A stretch of 9,189 nucleotides of DNA from Firmicutes bacterium UBA3910 (GCA_002391465.1 DGFC01000070.1:661-9849); one strand, 5' to 3'. Counted from the stretch's first letter, positions 1 through 6,509 are shown. Numbers and translations: made by a program. Notes: a model not told the origin generated them from the sequence alone.

Positions 1-375
1 GTAAGCACCTATGTGGTGAAAGGACTATGCCGGAAAGAGATACTTTTTGCCATCGCCCACATGGACATCCTCCGCTCTGAACTTCTGCGGATGATGGCTT
101 GGAAAGTTGGCATTGAGACAGGATTTTCCCTGAGTGTTGGCAAAAACTGCAAATATTTGGAGAGGTATGTATCTGCCGAACTCTGGGACAGACTGCTCTC
201 CACCTACCGGACTGATTCTTATGAAAGCGCTTGGCAGTCACTCTTTCTCTGCCTCCAGTTGTTTCGGGATGTGTCTAAGGAGGTTGGGGAGCGGCTTGGC
301 TATGTTTATCCCGACTATGATGAGAGAGTAACCGCATACACTGAGGCAGTATACCAAAAGTATGGGAAAGACTAA
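1..375 (+). CDS. aadE: Aminoglycoside 6-nucleotidyltransferase ANT(6)-like, C-terminal part (5' end outside window)
   Basis: The frame is open from base 1 (V-S-T-Y-V-V-K-G-L-C-R-K-E) and stops with TAA at 373-375. It gives 124 residues of a protein that usually runs about 285-300, so the nucleotidyltransferase core lies off the left edge and only the C-terminal helical domain is visible. Family landmarks are the GLCRKE stretch (about residues 9-14), ELLRMMAWK, GFSLSVGKN and the YPDYDERV segment near the end, all typical of the ANT(6)/AadE family. Members transfer AMP from ATP to the 6-hydroxyl of streptomycin in the cytoplasm; divergent chromosomal homologues may not confer resistance. A GTG inside the fragment (13-15) is an internal valine and not the start. 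The next gene begins 8 bases downstream, so the two are probably co-transcribed. Family assignment is strong; substrate and resistance phenotype are inferred and cannot be judged without the catalytic half. Confidence 0.85.
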   Translation, partial: VSTYVVKGLCRKEILFAIAHMDILRSELLRMMAWKVGIETGFSLSVGKNCKYLERYVSAELWDRLLSTYRTDSYESAWQSLFLCLQLFRDVSKEVGERLGYVYPDYDERVTAYTEAVYQKYGKD

Positions 376-383
376 TAATAGGG

Positions 384-776
384 GTGAATGATCTGAGCAG
401 AACAGAGCAAAAAATCACTACATACCTGCTGTTCCAAGATGGCAGGGCAGAGGAGGCTATGGAGTTTTATGTCTCCCTGTTTAAGAACTCGGAGATAATC
501 GAGAAAGACTACAGCAATGGGGATATGCTCGGCATCTTCAGCCTGAACGGACAGCGTTTTATGTGCCTGGAAAGCAGCATTCCGCACCGGTTTGGCTTTA
601 CACCAGCAATGTCTCTGTACGTGACCTGTGAAACTAAGGAAGAGGTAGACGAGCTCTTTGCGGCTCTGTCCAAAGATGGCGAAGTGCTTATGCCTCTCGG
701 TTCCTATCCCTTCAGCGAGCGGTTTGCTTGGGTTGTCGACCGATTTGGTGTTTCCTGGCAGTTGGTATTGGAGTAG
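384..776 (+). CDS. PhnB-like VOC superfamily protein (glyoxalase/bleomycin-resistance fold)
   Basis: This 130-residue protein has the hallmarks of the PhnB/3-demethylubiquinone-methyltransferase-like branch of the VOC fold: an opening KITTYLLFQDGRAEEAMEFY (residues 10-29), SLF after it, a central GQRFMCLES strand, a TCETKEEVDELFAAL helix, and the closing WVVDRFGVSWQLVLE (116-130). The length is normal for a single-module VOC protein. The family's biochemistry is diverse and often unknown, so no reaction is assigned. The start is uncertain. GTG 384 has little Shine-Dalgarno sequence at the usual distance, whereas AGGGGTGA (380-387) sits well before a CTG at 393; conserved sequence begins only around residue 10, so either start keeps the fold. 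The gene follows the ANT(6) stop by 8 bases and precedes the kinase start by 3, suggesting translational coupling within one transcript. Confidence 0.8.
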   Translation: MNDLSRTEQKITTYLLFQDGRAEEAMEFYVSLFKNSEIIEKDYSNGDMLGIFSLNGQRFMCLESSIPHRFGFTPAMSLYVTCETKEEVDELFAALSKDGEVLMPLGSYPFSERFAWVVDRFGVSWQLVLE

Positions 777-779
777 GCA

Positions 780-1253
780 ATGGCTGTTGTGTTCATTACC
801 GGGATGTCGGGAGTTGGCAAGTCGGCTGTCCTAGATCATCTGAGGAACATGGGGTATAACGCGGTAGATACCGATTATGATTATGTACTTGAAATTCAGG
901 GTAGGGACGGTACGGAAAGGTATTGGGATATAGAGAAAGTCGCATCCCTGTTGGAGGAACACATGCATTCCCATTTGTTTCTCTCCGGGTGCTGTGATAA
1001 CCAGGGTCAGTTCTACGGGCAGTTCGATCACGTTGTTCTGTTGACCTGTGATTTAGATGTTATGTTGTCCAGAGTGGAGAATCGAAGCAGCAACCCTTAC
1101 GGTAAGACTGAAGCCGAGAGGGCGGAGATCATCGACAACTACAAAAACGTCCTTCCCCTTTTGTACAGGCGTGCCACACTAGTGATAGATACAACCAACA
1201 TTTCAGTTTCTCAAGTCGCAGAGGAGATCCTTGCCTTACTGAAGGATGCTTAG
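780..1253 (+). CDS. Small P-loop kinase (AAA_18/AAA_33 or shikimate-kinase-like)
   Basis: The 157-residue protein starts with a Walker A loop, GMSGVGKS, at residues 8-15, followed by VDTDYD (29-34), which is where acidic substrate-binding residues sit in shikimate- and adenylate-kinase-like folds. LFLSGCCDNQGQFYGQFDHVVLL (66-88) is a central strand-loop-strand. RSSNPYGKTEAERAEI (102-117) resembles a lid with basic residues, and VIDTT (135-139) is a C-terminal strand. The size fits a stand-alone nucleoside- or metabolite-kinase-like enzyme; the phosphate acceptor cannot be read from sequence. The ATG at 780 is supported by GGAG at 770-773, inside the end of the preceding gene, 6 bases upstream. 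Such small kinases are often annotated 'AAA family ATPase'. It is the last gene of the three-gene run, and I see no hairpin terminator after it. Confidence 0.78.
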   Translation: MAVVFITGMSGVGKSAVLDHLRNMGYNAVDTDYDYVLEIQGRDGTERYWDIEKVASLLEEHMHSHLFLSGCCDNQGQFYGQFDHVVLLTCDLDVMLSRVENRSSNPYGKTEAERAEIIDNYKNVLPLLYRRATLVIDTTNISVSQVAEEILALLKDA

Positions 1254-1285
1254 GTAGTACGGGATTCGCACAATAAATAACTATG

Positions 1286-1314
1286 TTGCTAATAATAACC
1301 ATTCGTGATAGAAT
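1286..1314 (+). promoter_or_regulatory. Candidate sigma-A-type promoter for wrbA
   Basis: TTGCTA (1286-1291) and TAGAAT (1309-1314) are separated by 17 bases, matching 4/6 and 5/6 of the -35 and -10 consensus. The predicted start of transcription falls near 1321, inside the AAGTAAG repeats, leaving a leader of about 90 nt before the GTG of wrbA. This is a consensus match by eye only. Confidence 0.4.
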
Positions 1315-1316
1315 CT

Positions 1317-1393
1317 AAGTAAGCAAGTAAGTTAATCACCTCATTTTGGTATGTTGATGTATAGAGACTTGATGAACGAACAAAGACTTACTT
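1317..1393 (+). repeat. AAGTAAG direct repeats with a distal inverted copy (possible operator or leader stem)
   Basis: AAGTAAG occurs at 1317-1323 and again at 1325-1331, an 8-base period. An exact inverted copy, ACTTACTT, lies at 1386-1393 and can pair with AAGTAAGT (1325-1332). The direct copies overlap the predicted transcription start. The inverted copy lies just before the ribosome-binding site AAAGGTGGAG (1397-1406). The arrangement could be a repressor operator, a looping pair, or an RNA stem near the translation start; the sequence does not say which. Confidence 0.4.
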
Positions 1394-1411
1394 AAGAAAG
1401 GTGGAGATGTT

Positions 1412-2029
1412 GTGAGTGATATCAAACTAGCGATTGTATATTACAGTTCTGGAGGCACGAACTATCAACTGGCCCAGTGGGCAGCGGAGGGAGCTAGGGA
1501 AGCGGGAGCAGAGGTAAAGATCTTTAGAGTCCCCGAACTGGCACCCCAATCGGTAATTGACAATGTACCAAGCTGGAAAGCCCATCTGGAGGCAACCAAG
1601 GATGTACCTGAAGTGAAACCGGCTGACCTTGATTGGGCAGACGCGATCATTTTCAGTGTACCCACTAGGTTTGGCGTGATGGCTTCCCAATTGAAGCAGT
1701 TCCTAGACACAACCGGTGGGCTGTGGGCCCAGGGGAAACTGAACAATAAGGTTGTTAGTGCCATGTCATCGGCGCAGAACCCGCATGGCGGTCAAGAGGC
1801 TACCATCCTCTCCCTGTATACCATGATGTACCATTGGGGAGCCATCGTAGCCGCACCGGGGTATACCGATGAGTCCATTTTCCGGGGAGGCGGAAACCCC
1901 TACGGCACCAGCGTTACCGTTGCTCAGGACGGCAAGATGGTGGAAGATGTGGAACCGGCAGTAAAACACCAAGCAAAGCGCACGGTGGAAGTTGCCAAAT
2001 GGCTCAAGAAGGGCAGAGAAAACAGTTAG
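1412..2029 (+). CDS. wrbA: WrbA-type NAD(P)H:quinone oxidoreductase (FMN flavoprotein)
   Basis: The 205-residue flavodoxin-fold protein is close to the family's usual length of about 200. Family features are the N-terminal strand KLAIVYYSS running into the FMN phosphate loop SSGGTN (12-17), PTRFG (84-88) in the second flavin loop, the FLDTTGGLWAQGKL segment (97-110), SSAQNPHGGQE (119-129), and HWGAIVAAPGY (141-151), including the histidine near the flavin. WrbA proteins are soluble and perform two-electron NAD(P)H-dependent reduction of quinones to hydroquinones, which limits semiquinone and radical formation. The GTG start at 1412 is set by AAAGGTGGAG (1397-1406) five bases upstream; the ATG at 1407 runs into a stop at once. 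The gene is monocistronic by position: its own promoter-like region lies upstream and a hairpin terminator follows 13 bases after the stop. The loop around 119-126 appears slightly longer than in E. coli WrbA. Confidence 0.9.
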   Translation: MSDIKLAIVYYSSGGTNYQLAQWAAEGAREAGAEVKIFRVPELAPQSVIDNVPSWKAHLEATKDVPEVKPADLDWADAIIFSVPTRFGVMASQLKQFLDTTGGLWAQGKLNNKVVSAMSSAQNPHGGQEATILSLYTMMYHWGAIVAAPGYTDESIFRGGGNPYGTSVTVAQDGKMVEDVEPAVKHQAKRTVEVAKWLKKGRENS

Positions 2030-2042
2030 CATACAGTCAGAG

Positions 2043-2080
2043 AATGGGCTTTCGGCAGTTGCCAAAAGCCCATTTTTGTT
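2043..2080 (+). terminator. Intrinsic terminator of wrbA (convergent intergenic region)
   Basis: AATGGGCTTT (2043-2052) pairs with AAAGCCCATT (2065-2074), extended by GGC/GCC around an AGTT loop with a single C-A mismatch. TTTGTT follows at 2075-2080. The T-rich tail favours plus-strand termination. Read on the minus strand, the hairpin follows the ABC operon stop by about 22 bases but lacks a T-run, so it may stop that operon only weakly. Confidence 0.88.
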
Positions 2081-2102
2081 CTTCACTTCTCTTTACGAGT
2101 GT

Positions 2103-2984
2103 TTATTCAGGCGGATTTGCCCGGTGGACCTCTTCCGCTAAGGAAAGGTAAGCACCGGCTGTGAGCCGTCTATCCTGGCGCACCCTGCCGGTTAGTCTTT
2201 CCTCTACCGGTGGGATCCCCGTTTCTGCATTGAGGAGTGAATGGATTTTTTCCCACATTTGGTTGAATTGGGGGTCATCCTTGGAACGGGGCCTGGGTAG
2301 GTGGTTTTCGACTATACTGTGGATGCGGCCTGGATTTGCTTTGAGTACCACGATCCGATCACCCAAAATGATCGATTCATCGATATTGTGGGTTACAAAG
2401 ATGATTGTCACTTTTGTCTCCTGCCAGATGCGAAACAGCTCCCTCTGCAGGGCGGAACGGGTAATGGCATCCAAACTGCCAAAGGGTTCATCCATAAGCA
2501 AGATTTCCGGCTGAACGGAGAGGGCGCGGGCAATGGCGACCCTCTGCTTCATGCCGCCCGAAAGCTGATGGGGGTAAAAGTCCTCAAACCCCTTCAAACC
2601 CACAAGGTTGAGGTAATGATCTGCCCATTCCCGCTGTTCTATTCTATTTGCGACCCGAGTGCTGGCGTTGAGGGCAAACATTACGTTTTTTCGCACCGTG
2701 AGCCAGGGAAATAGCTGCTCGAAGTTTTGGAAGACCATCATGCGATCGATTCCTGGTTTGGTGCTTTCCTGCCCATTGAGCAGCAGCCTTCCCTCTGTGG
2801 GTTTTTCGAAGGCGGCAATGCAGCGCAGCAGGGTAGATTTTCCGCAACCGGAGGGTCCGATGATGTTGACAAACTCACCCTTGCCTACCGTCAGGTTGAT
2901 CCCGCTCAGGGCCTGGATGGACTTATGTTTGGTGTGAAAGGTCTTGCTTAGGTTTTCAATTACTAAGCCTGCCTGGTTAGTCAT
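2103..2984 (-). CDS. ABC importer ATP-binding subunit, nitrate/sulfonate/taurine class (SsuB/TauB-like)
   Basis: This is the cytoplasmic ATPase of the importer encoded with the two genes upstream of it. All catalytic motifs are present in order: Walker A GPSGCGKST (43-51), Q-loop Q86 in VFQNFEQLFPWLT, signature LSGGM (141-145), Walker B ILLMDEP (161-167), D-loop SLD (170-172) and switch histidine H199 in FVTHNIDES. LFPWLTV after the Q-loop and LMDEPFGSLDA are typical of the SsuB/TauB/NrtD subfamily. At 293 residues it is longer than the usual 250-265; the extra is a charged C-terminal tail from about residue 255, with no domain I recognise. The start ATG (2984) is preceded by AAGGGG, and only 12 bases separate it from the permease stop, consistent with a single mRNA. 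Substrate specificity cannot be inferred from this subunit. Confidence 0.92.
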   Translation of the reverse strand: MTNQAGLVIENLSKTFHTKHKSIQALSGINLTVGKGEFVNIIGPSGCGKSTLLRCIAAFEKPTEGRLLLNGQESTKPGIDRMMVFQNFEQLFPWLTVRKNVMFALNASTRVANRIEQREWADHYLNLVGLKGFEDFYPHQLSGGMKQRVAIARALSVQPEILLMDEPFGSLDAITRSALQRELFRIWQETKVTIIFVTHNIDESIILGDRIVVLKANPGRIHSIVENHLPRPRSKDDPQFNQMWEKIHSLLNAETGIPPVEERLTGRVRQDRRLTAGAYLSLAEEVHRANPPE

Positions 2985-2996
2985 TTTTTCAACCCC

Positions 2997-3791
2997 TTAT
3001 TCTAACGTCATACCCCAACGCCGCACAGTGCGTGCTTCGACCCACTCAAAACAGAGTCTCTCCACTATCAGTCCCACAACGATAATAACGAACATGCCCC
3101 CAAAAACGCTGGCAATCTCCATGAAAAAGCGTTTTTTGTAGATGAACCAACCGAGACCGCCTTCTCCACCCGAAGCGCCAAACACCATTTCTGCCGCTAC
3201 CGAAGCCTGCCAGGCTCGGGCCCAAGCGACCCGCAAGCCTGTGAGGATATAGGGAAAGGCGCTTGGAATCAGTACCTTGCCGATTAGGCGGACCCCCTTT
3301 AATCCTAGGTTTTGGCCCACCTCTATCTGGGTTGCCGGAACGGATCGCAGTCCGGTATGGAGGTTGGCTATCAGTGGCCAGACTGAAGAGAACCAGATAA
3401 CCGCGACTATGGAGCGGGGACCCGTACCCAGCCAGAGAATGATGATGGGGAGGACAGAAATACCGGGTAGGGGATGGAGGATGGCCATAACAGCCTGGAC
3501 CCAATCGGAGACAATTGGTGAGCAGAGGGCAAGAACGGCAGCGACGGCGGCAGTGACAACAGCCAGGGCTAGGCCTTGAGCGATCAGATAGAGGGAGAAG
3601 TACAGTCTCCCCACTATTTCACCGCTGCGGATATCGGTAATCAGGGTCCGCAGCACGTCAGATAAACGGGGAAAGAGGAGAGGGGGAAACCATCCAGTCC
3701 GGGCAAGTAATTCCCAACAGAGCATCAAGGCCAGGATGAACAAAATCTGGTTTAGCGTTTTGTTTATTACTTTCCTGCGGTTGTTTAACAT
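2997..3791 (-). CDS. ABC importer permease, SsuC/TauC-like (BPD transport system inner-membrane component)
   Basis: The 264-residue protein is the normal length for this class, with about six hydrophobic segments at roughly residues 13-31, 66-90, 100-122, 127-146, 178-205 and 229-246. The coupling-helix (EAA-like) motif lies around 156-182 (EVGQNLGL...IPSAFPYI) and would contact the ATPase. The HPLPGISVLPIIILWLGTG segment (106-124) and GGEGGLGWFI (208-217) are characteristic of SsuC/TauC/NrtB-type permeases. It forms the membrane channel, most likely as a homodimer. The ATG at 3791 has a purine run (GGGGGGAAAG) a few bases upstream. It lies 30 bases after the binding-protein stop and 12 before the ATPase gene, in the middle of the operon. 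Confidence 0.92.
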   Translation of the reverse strand: MLNNRRKVINKTLNQILFILALMLCWELLARTGWFPPLLFPRLSDVLRTLITDIRSGEIVGRLYFSLYLIAQGLALAVVTAAVAAVLALCSPIVSDWVQAVMAILHPLPGISVLPIIILWLGTGPRSIVAVIWFSSVWPLIANLHTGLRSVPATQIEVGQNLGLKGVRLIGKVLIPSAFPYILTGLRVAWARAWQASVAAEMVFGASGGEGGLGWFIYKKRFFMEIASVFGGMFVIIVVGLIVERLCFEWVEARTVRRWGMTLE

Positions 3792-3821
3792 GGTCTTTCC
3801 CCCCGTGACTTCGTTTAACGG

Positions 3822-4820
3822 TTATTTCCCCTGCAGTTTTTCCAACTCAGACATTTCGCCTGCCCGCTGGCCTATTAGTGCCAACACATTGTCAAAGGCA
3901 ATGTCTGCCAGGCTTTCCGGTACTTTGCTGATGTAACCGGCTTCGTACATAAACTCAGCAAAGCCCATCAGTCCGTAGGGGGCAGTGGTGTAGTTCATAC
4001 CTTCCCACTCTAGGTATTCCAGCGTCTTTTCCACGCTTAGCTGGAACTCCGGCGCCAACAGTTCGGCTGCGGCCTGCTTGTTTTGGTTGATCCAAGCCAT
4101 TGCATCACCTATCGCATTCACGAAGATACTGTAGGCAACGGGACGTTGGTTGTAAAACGTCTCGGTGGCGAGGCCAACGTTGAAACTGAAAGGATGCCCG
4201 AAAATGGAGACATCATCTACGATGAGGCGGAATCCAGGTTGGGAAAGCTCCTCAAATAGATAGGGCGGGGTAGTGAAGTGGGCTTTTATGCCCTTTTTGG
4301 AAATCAAGGCTGCGGCCGCATCGGGGTGAGGCATGGCAACCAGATTATTGTCTAGGGCAGTGGCTGAGCCGAGTTGTTGTTCACAGGCCATGGCAAGGAG
4401 AATATGCTGGATACTGCCGGGGGATGGCACAGCGATTTTGTCTTCCGGTTTGAAGTCCGCGAGGCTGTTGATCTCCGGATCATAGGTAACTAAACCGATC
4501 GGTACCACCACAAAACCCATGGCGATTTTCCAGGGGCAGCCCTTATCCCATCCGATTAGGAAGGGGGGAATACCCATGAACCCCACATCCGCTTCACCTG
4601 AGATCAATGCCTCCCGCACTGCACCGCCGGATCCGTATTCTTTCCAAACCGGCTCCACCCCGTATTTTTCAAAAATCCTATGTGCTTTAGCCACCATCAA
4701 CGGGGCATAGACCAGCCCAAATTGACCGGCGATCTTGATTTTCTCTGCAGCAGCCACAGAGGGTACCCAGAGACTAAGGACGACCAACAGACTCAACACT
4801 AATATGCTGGCTTTTCTCAC
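3822..4820 (-). CDS. ABC importer substrate-binding protein, NMT1/SsuA/TauA-like, Sec-exported
   Basis: The 332-residue protein begins with MRK, a hydrophobic core (about residues 5-19) and a VPSVAAAEK cleavage region near residue 25, a signal peptidase I type leader. The mature part starts KIKIAGQFGLVYAPLMVAKAHRIFEKYGVE, the classic N-terminus of the SsuA/TauA/NMT1 group. It continues with a GSGGAVREALISGEADVGFMGI segment (63-84) that lines the ligand cleft in relatives. The ligand is unresolved: sulfonates, taurine, nitrate, thiamine precursors and others are bound by this fold. The GTG at 4820 has AAGGGGAG seven bases upstream, and another GTG two codons earlier is out of frame with an immediate stop. 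It is first in the operon, before permease and ATPase. There is no cysteine at the leader end, so no lipobox, which is unusual if the cell is a monoderm. Confidence 0.9.
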   Translation of the reverse strand: MRKASILVLSLLVVLSLWVPSVAAAEKIKIAGQFGLVYAPLMVAKAHRIFEKYGVEPVWKEYGSGGAVREALISGEADVGFMGIPPFLIGWDKGCPWKIAMGFVVVPIGLVTYDPEINSLADFKPEDKIAVPSPGSIQHILLAMACEQQLGSATALDNNLVAMPHPDAAAALISKKGIKAHFTTPPYLFEELSQPGFRLIVDDVSIFGHPFSFNVGLATETFYNQRPVAYSIFVNAIGDAMAWINQNKQAAAELLAPEFQLSVEKTLEYLEWEGMNYTTAPYGLMGFAEFMYEAGYISKVPESLADIAFDNVLALIGQRAGEMSELEKLQGK

Positions 4821-5027
4821 GTCACAACTCCCCTTCGTTCATTTCGCAGCAATACTGCGGGTCATTAGTTTCAGGGTATGAGAAAAGCGGACTATGTGTG
4901 CTATGCTTTTGGACCTTTTCGGAACTAGTACTTCCTGCACGGCGTGGCCAGAGGGGCTGCTTGCAGGAGAAATGGCTCGAATTGCCAAATAATAGGGTGT
5001 ATTCATATTGAGGGAAGAGTGAAGCGT
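4821..5027. other. Divergent intergenic region with three potential hairpins (ABC operon leader / cls upstream region)
   Basis: This 207-base gap lies between the divergent starts of the binding protein and cls. It contains TCCTGCA (4933-4939) with TGCAGGA (4962-4968), AAAAGC (4883-4888) with GCTTTT (4905-4910), and a tight CGCAG/CTGCG hairpin (4845-4849 with 4855-4859) about 10 bases from the ABC ribosome-binding site. In the minus-strand direction these would lie in the leader of the ABC operon. I could not assign a convincing promoter pair on either strand. TTGCCA (4982-4987) with CATATT (5004-5009) is a weak candidate for cls. No riboswitch family was recognised with confidence. Confidence 0.4.
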
Positions 5028-6449
5028 ATGCAGCAGATTTTATCAATTTTGTATATGGCCTATTTGGCCTTCATAGTCTTTCTAGTCTTTTTCAGCCGGA
5101 AAAAGCCAACTCAGAGGACCAGCTGGATCTTGGTTCTACTTTTCCTGCCGGTCATCGGAGCCATCTTGTATTTTCTCTTTGGCAGCGAGATGTACTGGGA
5201 TTATAAGCGGAGGAGAATCCGGAGCAGACACAATGCTTATTTTGCCGAACTGGAGCGAATTAAGGCAGAGGCGGACAACGGAACACTTGACCTATCACCA
5301 ACCCAGGCTTTTCATAGAAGGTCTTGTGGCAGCCTGTTGTCCACGGATAACGATGCGGCCATTTACATCAACGGTGGGCCCAAGTTCCAAGACCTGTTTG
5401 CCGATCTGCGAGCTGCCCGGGATCATATTCACGTCCAGTATTTTACGATCCATAACGACCCCATCGGCCAGGAGTTGATTAAAATTCTCCAAGAAAAGGC
5501 GGAAGAGGGAGTCGAGGTCAAACTTCTGTATGATAGTTTCGGTTGCCTGTTTACTCGGGTGAAGCCCCTGTTTTGGGCTTTGAAACGATCGGGCGGTATG
5601 GTCCAGGCAATCCGACCCTATGCCAGGGCTCTGAATTATCGTAATCACCGCAAACTAGTAATTGTGGACGGTGAAATCGGCTATTTGGGCGGTATGAATG
5701 CTGGGGAGCACTATGTCTCCGGGGTAAGGGGTATGGTGTGGCGAGATACCCAGGTCAGGGTAACGGGACAGAGTGTTGTGGACCTACAGCACATCTTCAT
5801 TTCCGATTGGCTTGCGTCCACACGCCAGAGTAGGGTGCGTCTCCGCCACAAGTTGAAGCATTACTTCCCCCAAACTCCAGGGCAGGGCGATCTAAAGGCC
5901 CAGGTTATTGCCAATGGTCTGTATAACAAACGGTATGACAAACATGTAATCAATCTCAGTTACTTCAACCTGATCAGCTCAGCAAAAGAGAGGCTGTGGA
6001 TCCAAACACCTTACTTCACCCCTTCCGAAGCGGTGCTTCAGATGCTGCAGACACTGGCTTTAAGGGGTGTGGATGTGCGCATCATGACCTCGGCCTATTA
6101 TGCCTTTGGCGGCCTGTTTCACCATAACATCAAGAATTATTATTTCCGCCAGCTGATTGACGCAGGGGTGCGTGTTTTTCGCTATAACGGCATTATGCAT
6201 GCCAAGACGATGCTGGTCGATGATGAACAGCTGTGTATAGGAACGGTGAACCTCAACGTGCGCAGCTTAGAGCGCGATGATGAACTATTCATTTACTTTG
6301 AATCTGATCGGTTGGCCCAGGAGTACGCGGAAATCTTTCAGGCCGATTTTGCAGCTAGCCTAGAGTTGGATTACGCCCGTTTTAAGGAGCAGACGCTTGG
6401 GTCGCGGGTACTGGAATCAATCGTCTCGCTCTTCTCGCCCCTCTCTTAA
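5028..6449 (+). CDS. cls: Cardiolipin synthase (phospholipase D superfamily)
   Basis: The 473-residue product matches the usual bacterial ClsA-type length of about 480. Two N-terminal transmembrane segments (about 3-22 and 32-51) are followed by FGSEMYWDYKRRRIRSR at the membrane boundary. Two HKD catalytic motifs follow: H207-x-K209-(x4)-D214 with GGMN at 221-224, and H391-x-K393-(x4)-D398 with GTVN at 405-408. The enzyme joins two phosphatidylglycerol molecules into cardiolipin and glycerol at the inner membrane. The start is chosen as ATG 5028 because hydrophobic family sequence begins right there. GTG 5019, three codons upstream, is a real alternative since AGGGAAG (5011-5017) lies close to both; the open frame back to 4944 has no family sequence. 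The gene is divergent from the ABC operon and 138 bases before the diguanylate cyclase. Confidence 0.92.
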   Translation: MQQILSILYMAYLAFIVFLVFFSRKKPTQRTSWILVLLFLPVIGAILYFLFGSEMYWDYKRRRIRSRHNAYFAELERIKAEADNGTLDLSPTQAFHRRSCGSLLSTDNDAAIYINGGPKFQDLFADLRAARDHIHVQYFTIHNDPIGQELIKILQEKAEEGVEVKLLYDSFGCLFTRVKPLFWALKRSGGMVQAIRPYARALNYRNHRKLVIVDGEIGYLGGMNAGEHYVSGVRGMVWRDTQVRVTGQSVVDLQHIFISDWLASTRQSRVRLRHKLKHYFPQTPGQGDLKAQVIANGLYNKRYDKHVINLSYFNLISSAKERLWIQTPYFTPSEAVLQMLQTLALRGVDVRIMTSAYYAFGGLFHHNIKNYYFRQLIDAGVRVFRYNGIMHAKTMLVDDEQLCIGTVNLNVRSLERDDELFIYFESDRLAQEYAEIFQADFAASLELDYARFKEQTLGSRVLESIVSLFSPLS

Positions 6450-6450
6450 T

Positions 6451-6500
6451 ACCAAAAACTGGATAGTTCCTGCTGAGAGTTGATAATATTTGGTCTTTTT
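6451..6500 (+). terminator. Weak candidate terminator after cls
   Basis: ACCAAA (6451-6456) can pair with TTTGGT (6489-6494), with a further AACT/AGTT pairing inside (6457-6460 with 6478-6481), and CTTTTT follows at 6495-6500. The stem is AT-rich and interrupted by an unpaired GATAATA stretch, so termination may be partial, leaving read-through into the diguanylate cyclase gene possible. Confidence 0.35.
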
Positions 6501-6509
6501 CCCAGTAAT
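6480..6509 (+). promoter_or_regulatory. Candidate promoter for the REC-GGDEF gene
   Basis: TTGATA (6480-6485, 5/6 of -35) and AGTAAT (6504-6509, 4/6 of -10) are 18 bases apart, giving a leader of about 70 nt. It overlaps the weak terminator-like stem after cls. The match is modest and made by eye. The rest of the 6450-6587 gap shows nothing else I can name. Confidence 0.28.

Noticed and set aside
2301..2951. Plus-strand open frames (for example 2301-2714 and 2727-2951) opposite the ABC ATPase
   Set aside because: They are antisense shadows of a gene with every ATPase motif intact; they have no ribosome-binding site or recognisable protein features.
3046..3504. A 152-codon minus-strand frame overlapping the permease
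   Set aside because: It is an out-of-frame shadow of the permease gene, rich in arginine, proline and serine, with no family resemblance.
4840..4885. ACCCTGAAAC on the minus strand as part of a thiamine pyrophosphate riboswitch
   Set aside because: Only a short word resembles the ACCC-TTGAACCTGAT core; the CTGAGA element and the matching closing stem are not found.
4840..4945. Minus-strand words resembling a guanidine-I (ykkC) riboswitch (TAGTTCCG, GGTCC, ACACA)
   Set aside because: The order is suggestive, but the required downstream conserved block (ACGG followed by a GGGA-AAAAGCCC type element) is missing and the pairing does not fold as expected.
4944..5027. Extended N-terminus for cardiolipin synthase starting at 4944
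   Set aside because: The added 28 residues are polar, unlike any Cls N-terminus, and would cover the likely promoter region; the membrane segment starts right at ATG 5028.
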